Source: Paenibacillus sp. FSL H8-0048
GTDB taxonomy: Bacteria > Bacillota > Bacilli > Paenibacillales > Paenibacillaceae
Length of the DNA: 64,000 nt
Assembly (NCBI RefSeq): GCF_038002825.1
Contig: NZ_JBBODF010000001.1
Span: 4,340,001-4,404,000 of the forward strand
Reading direction: 5' to 3'
The notes under the pieces were generated by a model. That model was not told the DNA's origin. It saw only the letters and a list, made by a program, of their open reading frames with translations, and did not search any database. Shown here piece after piece: positions 1-7,816 of the stretch; position 1 is the first letter of the stretch, and each line of letters starts with the position of its first letter. A program made the translations under genes and the position numbers.

Positions 1-200
1 ATATCGGTCAAACGGTTCTCCCCCTAATCATAGAATGACTATTGTAATATAATCCCACCTACCTACTAATAGTACGCTATCCTGCTCCCAAAGACAGCCC
101 CGGGTTGTTCAAAAATAATCCGCAGAACTCCATACCCGCACAAGCCGCCCCTCAGGTTCTGAGTAAAATAGAGTAAATAGAACAGTGAGGTGAATGACGA

Positions 201-590
201 ATGGCAAATTCAACAAAGCTCCGCAAGCGGGCACAGCAGCTGAAAGGCCAGCCGGTCTGCATCACTTTGCATAATGGGCGATCCTACGTAGGGTGGATTA
301 CAGACCTGAACCAGGAGGCGGTGATTCTGTCCAGACCCGGCACGCGTAAGGGGCCACCTTCGAAACGCAAATCCTCTTCAGCTGCGCGCAGAGCAGAGGT
401 ATCCGGCTTCATGCCTCTACTCGGCTCGCTGATGGGCGGAGGCGGCGGGGCTGCCGGTATCGGAGGACTGGGACGGTTCATGGGCATGTTCGGAATGGTG
501 CAGAAGGCGATGCCGGTGATGAAGATGGGCTACAATATGATCAAGTCGATCCGGCCTTTTCTGGGCGGGCTCAAGGGCTTAATGGGCTAA
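201..590 (+). CDS. Small Sm-like/glycine-rich hypothetical protein
   Basis: 129 residues, with AGTGAGGTGAATGACGA just upstream of the ATG. The first ~45 residues (KLRKRAQQLKGQPVCITLHNG, then GWITDL and AVILS) look like a small beta-barrel of the Sm/Hfq type. That fold guess is inference from the pattern 'GxxVxIxLxNGRxYxGxI'. A basic linker (about residues 48-66) follows, then a Gly/Met-rich hydrophobic tail (about 70-129) that could associate with membrane. I do not recognise a named family. The gene is monocistronic and is followed directly by a strong hairpin terminator. Function unknown. Confidence 0.7.
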   Translation: MANSTKLRKRAQQLKGQPVCITLHNGRSYVGWITDLNQEAVILSRPGTRKGPPSKRKSSSAARRAEVSGFMPLLGSLMGGGGGAAGIGGLGRFMGMFGMVQKAMPVMKMGYNMIKSIRPFLGGLKGLMG

Positions 591-603
591 TACGTATATT
601 CTT

Positions 604-645
604 AAAAAACGGATGTGCCGCCACTTCGATGGGCACATCCGTTTT
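604..645. terminator. Bidirectional hairpin terminator
   Basis: An A-run leads into stem ACGGATGTGCC, an 11-base loop and GGGCACATCCGTTTT. It lies between converging genes (the 129-residue protein and sleL), so it probably serves both. Confidence 0.85.
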
Positions 646-689
646 GGTGTGGAGCTTCTTACGCCGCCGCTGGCCGCAAGGTCTCCGGT

Positions 690-1976
690 TTATTTTTTGA
701 CCACCTTGAAGTTATCCGTAAGCAGCAGCCAATTCTGCGGAAAAGGCAGGCCCAGCTTCCAGTAGCTGATGCCCCGCAGCCCGAGCTCCTTGATCAGATC
801 GAACTTGGCCTGAATCGAGCGGGCATCCTCAAACCATACCTTATGCTGCCGCCCCTCATCATCGGTGTAATTGAAATGCGGCGCCTGGGCTTTATAGTCA
901 TATTGAATGGCTGCATTCCTGTTCCTGGCCAAATCAATGGCTGCCTGCGGACTGAGCGCTTTCGCATATTGCCCCCCTGCTACAAAAGGCAGCGTCCAAT
1001 CATAACCGTACAGGTTCTGGCCCATCATGATTTTACCGGCGGGCATCTCACTTGCTGCATAGTTCAGCACCTGACGGACAGGCCCGATGGGCGAGACAGG
1101 CATCGCCGGTCCCCCGCTGTAGCCCCATTCATACGTCATAATAATGACGAAGTCAGCCACCTCACCGTGAACCTTATAGTCATGCGCCGTATACCAGGCC
1201 CCAACCTGTGACGCGCTCGTCTTGGGGGCAAGGGCGGTGGATAGCAGGAAGCCCTCCTTATGAATGACATCTGCCGCTTTCCGCAGAAAAGTATTGTATG
1301 CTTCACGGTCCTCCGGCCGGAGAAACTCCAGATCAAAGTGAATATCCCGGAAGTTCAGCCGCTTCGCTTCAGCGATGATGTTCTCAAGCAGACGGTCCTG
1401 GACCTCCTGATCATTCAGAATGATGCGCCCGAGCTCCGAGCTGAACTGGGCATCCTCCAGATTCGTCACGACCATCATCAGCGTCACCTGATGCTCTGCG
1501 GCAATGGAAGCGAGGCCGTCCAGCGGCGGTGGCACCAGTGTTCCGTCCCGCTTGATCCGGAAGCTGAACGGTGCGAGATACGTCAGCTCAGGAGCAGCCT
1601 CACGGGCAGCATTCTGCAGCGGCTGGGAGACACTCTCCCCCCGGGGCTCCACATAAGCGTTCACTTCCGCCTGCCGCTTCGGTCCGGGAGGAAGGTACAG
1701 CCGGAGACCGGCCTGCAGCGGCTGATTCAGCGTCAGCCCGTTCACCTCCGCCAGCCCGCTTGCCTTCAGGCCGAACCGCTTGGCAATGCTATAGTAGCTG
1801 TCGCCCGGCTGCACCCAATAGTATTGCCCGGCAATCGGGATTACCAGCGCCTGCCCTGCCACCAGCCTTCCCGGCGCAGAGAGCTCATTCGCCTCAGTTA
1901 TCGTATCTGTGCTGATTCCGTAGGCCTGCGCAATGCCATACAGCGTCTGGCCCGGCTGCACTACATGTATTTGCAT
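690..1976 (-). CDS. sleL: Spore cortex-lytic N-acetylglucosaminidase, LysM-GH18 (SleL/YaaH type)
   Basis: 428 residues, close to the usual SleL/YaaH length. Two LysM modules (about residues 3-47 and 53-95) bind peptidoglycan. A GH18 TIM barrel (about 128-423) carries the catalytic stretch RDIHFDLEFL, whose final Glu (residue 217) aligns with the GH18 proton donor. In Bacillus this family acts on cortex fragments during spore germination as a glucosaminidase or epimerase-like lytic enzyme. I chose the ATG at 1976 because GGCAGGAACGT lies right before it; an in-frame ATG seven codons upstream (1997) has no ribosome-binding site. There is no signal peptide, as is usual for coat-localised SleL. 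The gene is monocistronic. The identification is strong; the precise bond cleaved is inferred from the family. Confidence 0.92.
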   Translation of the reverse strand: MQIHVVQPGQTLYGIAQAYGISTDTITEANELSAPGRLVAGQALVIPIAGQYYWVQPGDSYYSIAKRFGLKASGLAEVNGLTLNQPLQAGLRLYLPPGPKRQAEVNAYVEPRGESVSQPLQNAAREAAPELTYLAPFSFRIKRDGTLVPPPLDGLASIAAEHQVTLMMVVTNLEDAQFSSELGRIILNDQEVQDRLLENIIAEAKRLNFRDIHFDLEFLRPEDREAYNTFLRKAADVIHKEGFLLSTALAPKTSASQVGAWYTAHDYKVHGEVADFVIIMTYEWGYSGGPAMPVSPIGPVRQVLNYAASEMPAGKIMMGQNLYGYDWTLPFVAGGQYAKALSPQAAIDLARNRNAAIQYDYKAQAPHFNYTDDEGRQHKVWFEDARSIQAKFDLIKELGLRGISYWKLGLPFPQNWLLLTDNFKVVKK

Positions 1977-2077
1977 ACGTTCCTGCCATCCCTTCATAGT
2001 AGCCGTTTTATCTCTATTTTATTCGGCGGCCCTGCGGGTATGCGGAATCAGGCGGAACATGTAAATTCTTATATTGC

Positions 2078-2103
2078 AAAAAAGACACCCCGAAGGGTGC
2101 CTT
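2078..2103 (-). terminator. Terminator of the GH3 gene (recurrent GGCACCC..GGGTGTC type)
   Basis: On the minus strand the hairpin is GGCACCC-TTCG-GGGTGTC followed by T6, just after the GH3 stop codon. The same stem design recurs downstream of several other minus-strand genes in this window. Confidence 0.85.
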
Positions 2104-2131
2104 GATACTATTGCTATTAATACTGCTGATG

Positions 2132-4918
2132 CTATACCTGCTTGAATTCAATCCATTCAATCTGCAGGCCGGGCTTGACGAAGTCCAGCTTCAGCTCATA
2201 CCGTCCGGCTTCCAGCTCAACCTTGACCAGCTTCTGTCTGATCCACCGGCCTTCCGTTCCGTTCGTCTGAATGGTGGTTACCGCTTGTCCATTCAGCGTC
2301 AGGTTGCAGGCGCTCTGTGCAAGCTCAGGCTCAGGAGACATGATGCTGACAATAATGCGGTACTGGCCCGCCTCGTCTGCCTGAATGTAGGTCGGCCCGG
2401 ACACCGCAGGGGTTACCTGTGCGTTCTGGCTCAGCACGTGCACCTGCTCGGCTCCGATTGCCGGATTAGCCTTGAACGTATCAACCGCTTCAATAATCTC
2501 GTGCTCTCTGGAGAATACCGGAGCCTTCATAATGAATTCACAGATGTTAATCGCGCAGCGTTGAAGCTCCCCGCGGGTAAGCGTGCCATTCTCCAGAGAT
2601 GCGATTGTATTGTCATCGTAAGCGTTAACCTCTGCCCCATAGTTACTAACAACCATGTACAGATCGTTCTGGGCGCGGACCATCCAGTTCGTATTCTTAC
2701 GGTCTGCCGGTCCTCCGTTCACCACATCATTCATGATGGCCCACCAGTCGGTCATGACAATCCCCCGGAAGCCCCATTCGCCGCGGAGCAGCGTGGTGTT
2801 GAGGTCATAGTTGGAAGCCGCCCAATGCCCGTTCACCGGGTTATAGGAGGTCATGATCGAGTTGGCTCCGCCCTGCTTGACTGCGATTTCGAAGCCCTTC
2901 AGATAGATCTCACGAAGCGCGCGTTCCGATACGACAGCATCGACCTTACTGCGGTGCTTCTCCTGATTGTTGCAGGCAAAATGCTTCAGCGTCGCATTAG
3001 AGCCGCCCTTCATAATTCCGCGTGTGCATGCGGCAGCGAAGATTCCCGAAATCAGCGGGTCTTCGGAGAAATATTCGAAGTTGCGCCCGTTCAGCGGGCT
3101 GCGCCGGATATTCAGTCCCGGTCCCAGCAGCGCATCCACCTGGTTGCGCAATAATTCCTGGCCTTCCATGACATACAGGGCTTCCACCAGCTCTGCATTC
3201 CATGTAGCGGCAAGCAGGGTGCCAATCGATACCTGTGTAGCCTTCGCTCCACTGTCCATACGGATACCGGATGGGCCGTCCGCTGTAGCTGCAACCGGAA
3301 TGCCATAGCTGAACAGACTGTCGCTGACGCCCCCGAACGCCGAAGCCGTACCCGGAGTGACCAGCGGGCTGCTCATCCCTTCGCCCCGGACAATCGCCGC
3401 CAGGTCTTGGTCGCTTAGCTGGGCAATGAACGTGCTCATGCTGACTTTTGCGTCATGGACATCTCTCAGGGTATATCCCTGATTGCCGGTCTGCTCGAGA
3501 GTCTGCGGGAGATTGCGTTCAATCCGCTCCGCCAGATCAACCTTGCGTGTAGGCACCTCGGAGGAGACAAGCTCATACGAACCGTCTGCCTTGCGGGCAC
3601 CCGGCTTCATCCGCATGAAGCTCTCGGTAGGTGCCATCGCTTCTTCCAGCTGTTCCACGATCTTAAGCTCTTCCAGCACATAGCCTTCTTGTCCATCCAG
3701 AAGCACTGCTGACACTGCTTTGACACTGGTGCCTGCATAGAAGCGGTAGGTACCGGCTTCCAGTACATAAGCAGAAGCATGCCCGGTCACTCCGGCGTCA
3801 TCATAGGAAGCCATGGAATGGAGCGGGAAGCTCACAGTAAGGCGCTGGGACTCACCCGGCTCCAGCAGCTTGGTCTTAGCGAAGGCTGCCAGAGCTTTGG
3901 CCGGCTGACCCAGCTGTCCCTGCGGCGCTTCATAATACACCTGCACGACTTCTTTACCGGCGTATACGGCTCCCGTATTCGTTACAGTGACGCCGATTTC
4001 AATCTGCGGCTCGCCCGCCTGGTCCACCAGCTTCGCTTCCTCCGGCTCCAGCTTGAAGGTCGTATACGAGATCCCGTAGCCGAATTCATACTGAACCTTA
4101 TCCGGGTAGAAGGTCTCGAAATAACGGTAGCCTACATAGATATCTTCCTCGTACAGGTTCTTGAACTCGTTACCGTAGTTGCGGGTCGACGGGTAATCAT
4201 CAATGGAATAGGCAATGGTATCCGTCAGCTTGCCGCTTGGCGTAACCTCTCCCGCCAGAACATCGGCAATCGCGTGACCGCCCTCCATGCCCCCATGCCA
4301 GGAATAGATCACAGCAGAGATAGAATTCACATAAGCAGCGTCATTTACCCAGCTCATATCCATGATATTGGACACATTGAGCACCACAATCGTCTGTTCA
4401 AAATGAGCCGTAACCGCGACAAGCATCGTCTTCTCATCTTCCGTCAGCCGGTAGCTGCCTGCGGTATCGGCATTATCCTGATCCTCGCCCGCCGTACGTC
4501 CAATAACCACAACCGCTTTGGCTGACTGGCTTCTTGCCTGCTTCACCAGCTCGTCCGTAAGCGGCATTTCCTTCTGGTTCCACGGCTCCGCAGCCCATAC
4601 CTTGCCGCCGTCATCGAACGGGTTCAGCCCGATCCAGGCCTCGTAGGCTGCAGCCAGCTCTTCATTCACGCTAATGTTCTTCTTGCTGCGCAGTCCATCC
4701 AGCAGGTTCGTCGTATATGCAACGTGAACGCTACCGCCCGATCCTGTACCGCTGCGGTAGTAATTCACCTGTATTCTGCCAAAAACAGCCACGCTCTCAC
4801 CGTTACCCAGCGGAAGCACCTGTCCCTCATTCTTCAGCAGTACCGCACCTTCTGCGGCTACCGTCCGGCTAAATTCTGCAAAACCCTCTAACGGCACTCC
4901 AATGTTCTGTGTACTCAA
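2132..4918 (-). CDS. GH3 beta-glucosidase, inverted domain order, CBM-like C-terminus
   Basis: 928 residues from TTG 4918. This start is chosen because AGGAGGAAACCAA precedes it and the GH3 similarity begins at once (LSTQNIGVPLEGFAEFSRT). An upstream in-frame ATG (5029) would add 37 residues unlike GH3. The order is inverted relative to classic GH3: the alpha/beta C-domain (about 15-290, with the acid/base region GEDQDNAD), then a fibronectin III-like module (about 300-385), then the (beta/alpha)8 barrel (about 500-790) with nucleophile Asp in VMTDWWA (about residue 724) and the KHFACNNQE motif. The order is known from Ruminococcus and Butyrivibrio beta-glucosidases. The last ~95 residues look like a CBM6/35-type beta-sandwich. 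There is no signal peptide, so it probably acts on imported beta-glucosides in the cytoplasm. Confidence 0.9.
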   Translation of the reverse strand: MSTQNIGVPLEGFAEFSRTVAAEGAVLLKNEGQVLPLGNGESVAVFGRIQVNYYRSGTGSGGSVHVAYTTNLLDGLRSKKNISVNEELAAAYEAWIGLNPFDDGGKVWAAEPWNQKEMPLTDELVKQARSQSAKAVVVIGRTAGEDQDNADTAGSYRLTEDEKTMLVAVTAHFEQTIVVLNVSNIMDMSWVNDAAYVNSISAVIYSWHGGMEGGHAIADVLAGEVTPSGKLTDTIAYSIDDYPSTRNYGNEFKNLYEEDIYVGYRYFETFYPDKVQYEFGYGISYTTFKLEPEEAKLVDQAGEPQIEIGVTVTNTGAVYAGKEVVQVYYEAPQGQLGQPAKALAAFAKTKLLEPGESQRLTVSFPLHSMASYDDAGVTGHASAYVLEAGTYRFYAGTSVKAVSAVLLDGQEGYVLEELKIVEQLEEAMAPTESFMRMKPGARKADGSYELVSSEVPTRKVDLAERIERNLPQTLEQTGNQGYTLRDVHDAKVSMSTFIAQLSDQDLAAIVRGEGMSSPLVTPGTASAFGGVSDSLFSYGIPVAATADGPSGIRMDSGAKATQVSIGTLLAATWNAELVEALYVMEGQELLRNQVDALLGPGLNIRRSPLNGRNFEYFSEDPLISGIFAAACTRGIMKGGSNATLKHFACNNQEKHRSKVDAVVSERALREIYLKGFEIAVKQGGANSIMTSYNPVNGHWAASNYDLNTTLLRGEWGFRGIVMTDWWAIMNDVVNGGPADRKNTNWMVRAQNDLYMVVSNYGAEVNAYDDNTIASLENGTLTRGELQRCAINICEFIMKAPVFSREHEIIEAVDTFKANPAIGAEQVHVLSQNAQVTPAVSGPTYIQADEAGQYRIIVSIMSPEPELAQSACNLTLNGQAVTTIQTNGTEGRWIRQKLVKVELEAGRYELKLDFVKPGLQIEWIEFKQV

Positions 4919-5082
4919 TTGGTTTCCTCCTGTATGTTCGTTTCCCATGCTGTGGGTTGATTCTATAGACATCGCCTTCCCCGCAAGGATGTACGTTACC
5001 TTGAATCTGTATGGTCCTTCATATAGCATATCCTTCTAAGAATATAAGCTCCAGCCATATTATTCAAGCACCGCTCTAAAAT

Positions 5083-5109
5083 AAAAAGACACCTGTGCGG
5101 GCGTCTCTC
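5083..5109 (-). terminator. Terminator of the small membrane protein gene
   Basis: Minus-strand hairpin GAGACGCC-cgcaca-GGTGTCT followed by T5. It separates the small membrane gene from the GH3 leader. Confidence 0.7.
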
Positions 5110-5169
5110 AAGCCTGTTCCTATGCAATCCGTTCCGCCTGAATAGATACGTCCGGATCTTCTATTTATT

Positions 5170-5361
5170 TTATCTGCGGCGGCGGCCCTTCATCATGCGG
5201 TTGTACATAATAAGAGCGGCAACGATCATGCCCAGCATGGCTACACTGCCTGCCGATTCCTGCGACATACCGAACATCAGGCACACACTTGTCACTAACT
5301 GTCTTGTCAGCAGCGCAACCGCAATCAGCATGATGGGCCGCCATATGTTATATCCTCTCAC
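5170..5361 (-). CDS. Small two-helix membrane protein, unknown function
   Basis: 63 residues from GTG 5361 (AGGAG about ten bases upstream), or 84 residues from ATG 5424. A minus-strand TATAAT at 5430-5435 would put the transcript start near 5423, which leaves the upstream ATG without a leader and favours the GTG. Two hydrophobic helices (IMLIAVALLTRQLVTSVCLMF and VAMLGMIVAALIMY) are followed by a very basic tail ending GRRRR, which predicts cytoplasmic termini. I recognise no family. The start is uncertain, but the reading frame and the following terminator look genuine. Confidence 0.55.
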   Translation of the reverse strand: MRGYNIWRPIMLIAVALLTRQLVTSVCLMFGMSQESAGSVAMLGMIVAALIMYNRMMKGRRRR

Positions 5362-5491
5362 TTCAGCAACACTCCTAACCCGATTTTCAATAACCGTATG
5401 ATTCCTCATTCCATGAACCATCAATTTCTATTATAGCACAAGAAGGAATGCGCATACATTTTGCAGGCGGCCAGTGAGGTAGTTTGTGCTT

Positions 5492-5520
5492 TTGACAAGA
5501 ACGTACGTTCGGTATATAAT
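5492..5520 (+). promoter_or_regulatory. Sigma-A promoter of the radical SAM operon
   Basis: TTGACA (5492-5497), a 17-base spacer and TATAAT (5515-5520) form a near-perfect vegetative promoter. The predicted start near 5527 leaves a leader just long enough for the GAGGGGG ribosome-binding site. This argues against the ATG at 5529 and for GTG 5547. Confidence 0.85.
5498..5511 (+). promoter_or_regulatory. LexA/SOS box between -35 and -10
   Basis: The 12-base perfect palindrome GAACGTACGTTC (5499-5510) fits the Firmicute LexA consensus CGAACRNRYGTTYG at every defined position except the leading C. It fills the promoter spacer, the classic position for repression. It predicts that the two downstream genes are DNA-damage inducible. 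Confidence 0.8.
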
Positions 5521-5546
5521 GCTCACATATGAGGGGGATTGAGACC

Positions 5547-6866
5547 GTGGATGTAATGGAGAAACTAGAGATTCTGACCGCTTCAGCCAAATACGATGTG
5601 GCGTGCACTTCAAGCGGTTCGGACCGCAAGGGTCAGGCCGGGGCACTGGGCAACACCTCCGCGATGGGCATCTGTCACAGCTTCGCGGCGGACGGCCGCT
5701 GTATTTCGCTCCTCAAGGTACTTATGACCAACGGCTGTGTGTATGATTGTGCGTACTGCATCAATCGCAAGTCCAACCCCATCCGCCGGGCGGCCTTCAC
5801 CCCCGAAGAGATCGCAGATATCACCATGCAATTCTACCGCCGTAATTATATAGAAGGACTATTCCTTAGCTCAGGCATTATGCGCAGTCCGGACTACACC
5901 ACCGAGCAGTTAATTGCTGTACTTGAGCTGCTGCGCAATGTCTATCATTTCAACGGTTATATTCATGTAAAAGCCATCCCTGGAGCAGACGAAGCCCTGC
6001 TGTCCAGACTGGGGCTGCTCGCCGACCGCATGAGCGTCAATATTGAGCTGCCCTCGCAGGAAAGCCTAGGACGGCTTGCTCCCGATAAGAGCAAGGTATC
6101 CATCCTGAAGCCGATGGGGCTGATTAGCAGCCGGATCAAGGAGAACCGCTCCGATATCGTCCGGTATAATCACGCACCCCGCTTCGCTCCGGCCGGACAG
6201 AGCACCCAGATGATCGTGGGGGCAACACCCGATACGGATTACCAGATCCTTAATCTGACGGAAGGCCTATACCGCAAATACTCGCTCAAGCGCGTCTTCT
6301 TCTCTGCCTATACCCCGGTTGTGGAGGATTCCCTCCTGCCCGCTCTGGACACCAAGCCGCCGCTGCTGCGGGAACATCGGCTCTATCAAGCCGATTGGCT
6401 CCTGCGCTTCTACGGCTTCAAGGCGAATGAATTATTGGATGAGGCCGTACCGAACTTCAACCCGCTGCTGGACCCCAAATGCAGCTGGGCTGTTAACCAC
6501 CGGGAGCAGTTCCCCGTTGAGATCAACCGCGCTCCGTACGAAATGCTGCTGCGTGTACCCGGCATTGGCGTAAGAAGTGCACAGCGGATCGTAAAGGCCA
6601 GACGGGCCGGATCGCTTGATTTCCATGCGCTGAAGAAGCTGGGAGTGGTTCTGAAGCGCGCCCAGTTCTTCATCACCTGCAAGGATAAGCCGCTGGAGGG
6701 ACTGAAGGTAAGCGAACATACGCTGCTTCGCTCACTCATGTCCGGGGAGCAGTTCGCGCTCCAGCAACCGCAGGTGGAACAGCTCACGCTGTTCGATGAC
6801 TTTAACCTCTCCACCTTGCCCGCCGCCGGTGACTGGAACAGCATCAATAAGGGGGCGAAGGCCTGA
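5547..6866 (+). CDS. Radical SAM DNA modification/repair protein (TIGR03916-like) with HhH
   Basis: 439 residues from GTG 5547, placed by GAGGGGG at 5531-5537 and by the transcript start. The radical SAM cluster motif is CVYDCAYC (Cys64, Cys68, Cys71), which binds a [4Fe-4S] cluster and S-adenosylmethionine. A helix-hairpin-helix near the C-terminus (LLRVPGIGVRSAQRIVKAR) suggests non-specific DNA binding. Near the end the pentapeptide QLTLF resembles the beta-sliding-clamp-binding consensus QLxLF. Proteins like this are annotated as putative DNA modification/repair radical SAM proteins linked to uracil-DNA glycosylase-type genes; the reaction is unknown. The stop overlaps the next start (TGATG), so the two are translationally coupled. 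The SOS box in the promoter supports a repair role. Assignment to the family is strong; chemistry is not known. Confidence 0.88.
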   Translation: MDVMEKLEILTASAKYDVACTSSGSDRKGQAGALGNTSAMGICHSFAADGRCISLLKVLMTNGCVYDCAYCINRKSNPIRRAAFTPEEIADITMQFYRRNYIEGLFLSSGIMRSPDYTTEQLIAVLELLRNVYHFNGYIHVKAIPGADEALLSRLGLLADRMSVNIELPSQESLGRLAPDKSKVSILKPMGLISSRIKENRSDIVRYNHAPRFAPAGQSTQMIVGATPDTDYQILNLTEGLYRKYSLKRVFFSAYTPVVEDSLLPALDTKPPLLREHRLYQADWLLRFYGFKANELLDEAVPNFNPLLDPKCSWAVNHREQFPVEINRAPYEMLLRVPGIGVRSAQRIVKARRAGSLDFHALKKLGVVLKRAQFFITCKDKPLEGLKVSEHTLLRSLMSGEQFALQQPQVEQLTLFDDFNLSTLPAAGDWNSINKGAKA

Positions 6867-7774
6867 TGTTCAAGCCGTCCGCCCTCGCGTATACCTATGA
6901 CGGCAGCTTCGAGGGGCTGCTGTGCTGTGTATTTGAGAGCTATGCCTGGAAGGAGATTCCGCTGGCGATTCATGCTGAGGGCGGAGAAATTGGCCTGCTG
7001 CTGGAAGCCAAGTGGATTGAGACCGACAAGGACAAGGCCGCACGGGTACTGAAGTCCCTGCCGCTGCGGATCAGCCGCGAAGCCGAGGAGCTGGTGCGCC
7101 TGGGCTTCTGGAGCTGCGCCCCCGACAAGGAAATGCTGCTGCTGAATTTCCTGTATCTCGGCTTCAAGCATGGCCGCAAGGTAATGAATATGCTGGCCGA
7201 TGATACTGTTAATAGTCTGATGAAGGCCGTTCAGCAGCTCCGCCATGAAGCACATCTGTACACGGGATTCGTCCGCTTCTCTGTATACGGCCCGGTCATG
7301 GCCGCAGTCATTGAGCCGCAAGGTTATGTGCTGCCTGTAATTCAGGAGCATTTTTGCGACCGGTTCCAGGGGGAGAGCTTCATGATCTACGACCAGACCC
7401 ACGGGGCGGCGCTGATTCATGAGCCCGGACGGGAGGCCATCGTGCCCTTAAGCGGGTGGGCCCCGCCTGAGCCCGATGAGACGGAGGAAGCGTACCGCCG
7501 CTTATGGACTGGCTTCTACCATGCCATCGGCATCAAGGAGCGCAAGAGCGACCGGCTGCGTTCCTCACTAATGCCGAAGCGCTACTGGAAGCATATGGTG
7601 GAGATGAATGACAGGGGCGGTGTGCCTGTACTTACCGCGGGGCAGCGGAAGAAGGCATTGCCGCGGGAGAACTCATCGATCCCGGAGGTCCTGGAGACCA
7701 TAATCCAACTCCATTCACCGGACACAAAAAGCGCCCCGCAGCCATTATCTGACCCCGGAGCGCTCCCTGATTGA
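6866..7774 (+). CDS. Probable DNA metabolism protein (TIGR03915/DUF4130-like)
   Basis: 302 residues, starting at the ATG that overlaps the radical SAM stop codon. The family pattern is visible: an N-terminal YTYDGSFEGLLCCVFESY block, a central FGxKxGxxV-like LGFKHGRKVMNMLADD stretch, VYGPVMAAVIEPQGYVLP, and MPKRYWKHMVEM near the C-terminus. This family is almost always adjacent to the TIGR03916 radical SAM protein and is thought to act with it on DNA; no catalytic mechanism is established. It shares the LexA-controlled promoter. The last ~40 residues are poorly conserved in character, and the DNA encoding them doubles as a hairpin that may terminate the converging xfp transcript. Confidence 0.85.
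   Translation: MFKPSALAYTYDGSFEGLLCCVFESYAWKEIPLAIHAEGGEIGLLLEAKWIETDKDKAARVLKSLPLRISREAEELVRLGFWSCAPDKEMLLLNFLYLGFKHGRKVMNMLADDTVNSLMKAVQQLRHEAHLYTGFVRFSVYGPVMAAVIEPQGYVLPVIQEHFCDRFQGESFMIYDQTHGAALIHEPGREAIVPLSGWAPPEPDETEEAYRRLWTGFYHAIGIKERKSDRLRSSLMPKRYWKHMVEMNDRGGVPVLTAGQRKKALPRENSSIPEVLETIIQLHSPDTKSAPQPLSDPGALPD
7726..7764 (-). terminator. Probable xfp terminator inside the converging gene's 3' end
   Basis: On the minus strand AGCGCTCCGG.. pairs imperfectly with ..GGGGCGCT, followed by T5. It lies about 50 bases past the xfp stop and overlaps the coding end of the opposite-strand gene. Confidence 0.5.
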
Positions 7775-7816
7775 AGCTTACTATATTATTAATGAAATAA
7801 CACTATCATCCTGCCC

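Noticed and set aside
5529..5546. ATG at 5529 as start of the radical SAM gene
   Set aside because: It would lie within about two bases of the predicted transcript start with no ribosome-binding site; GTG 5547 has GAGGGGG upstream.
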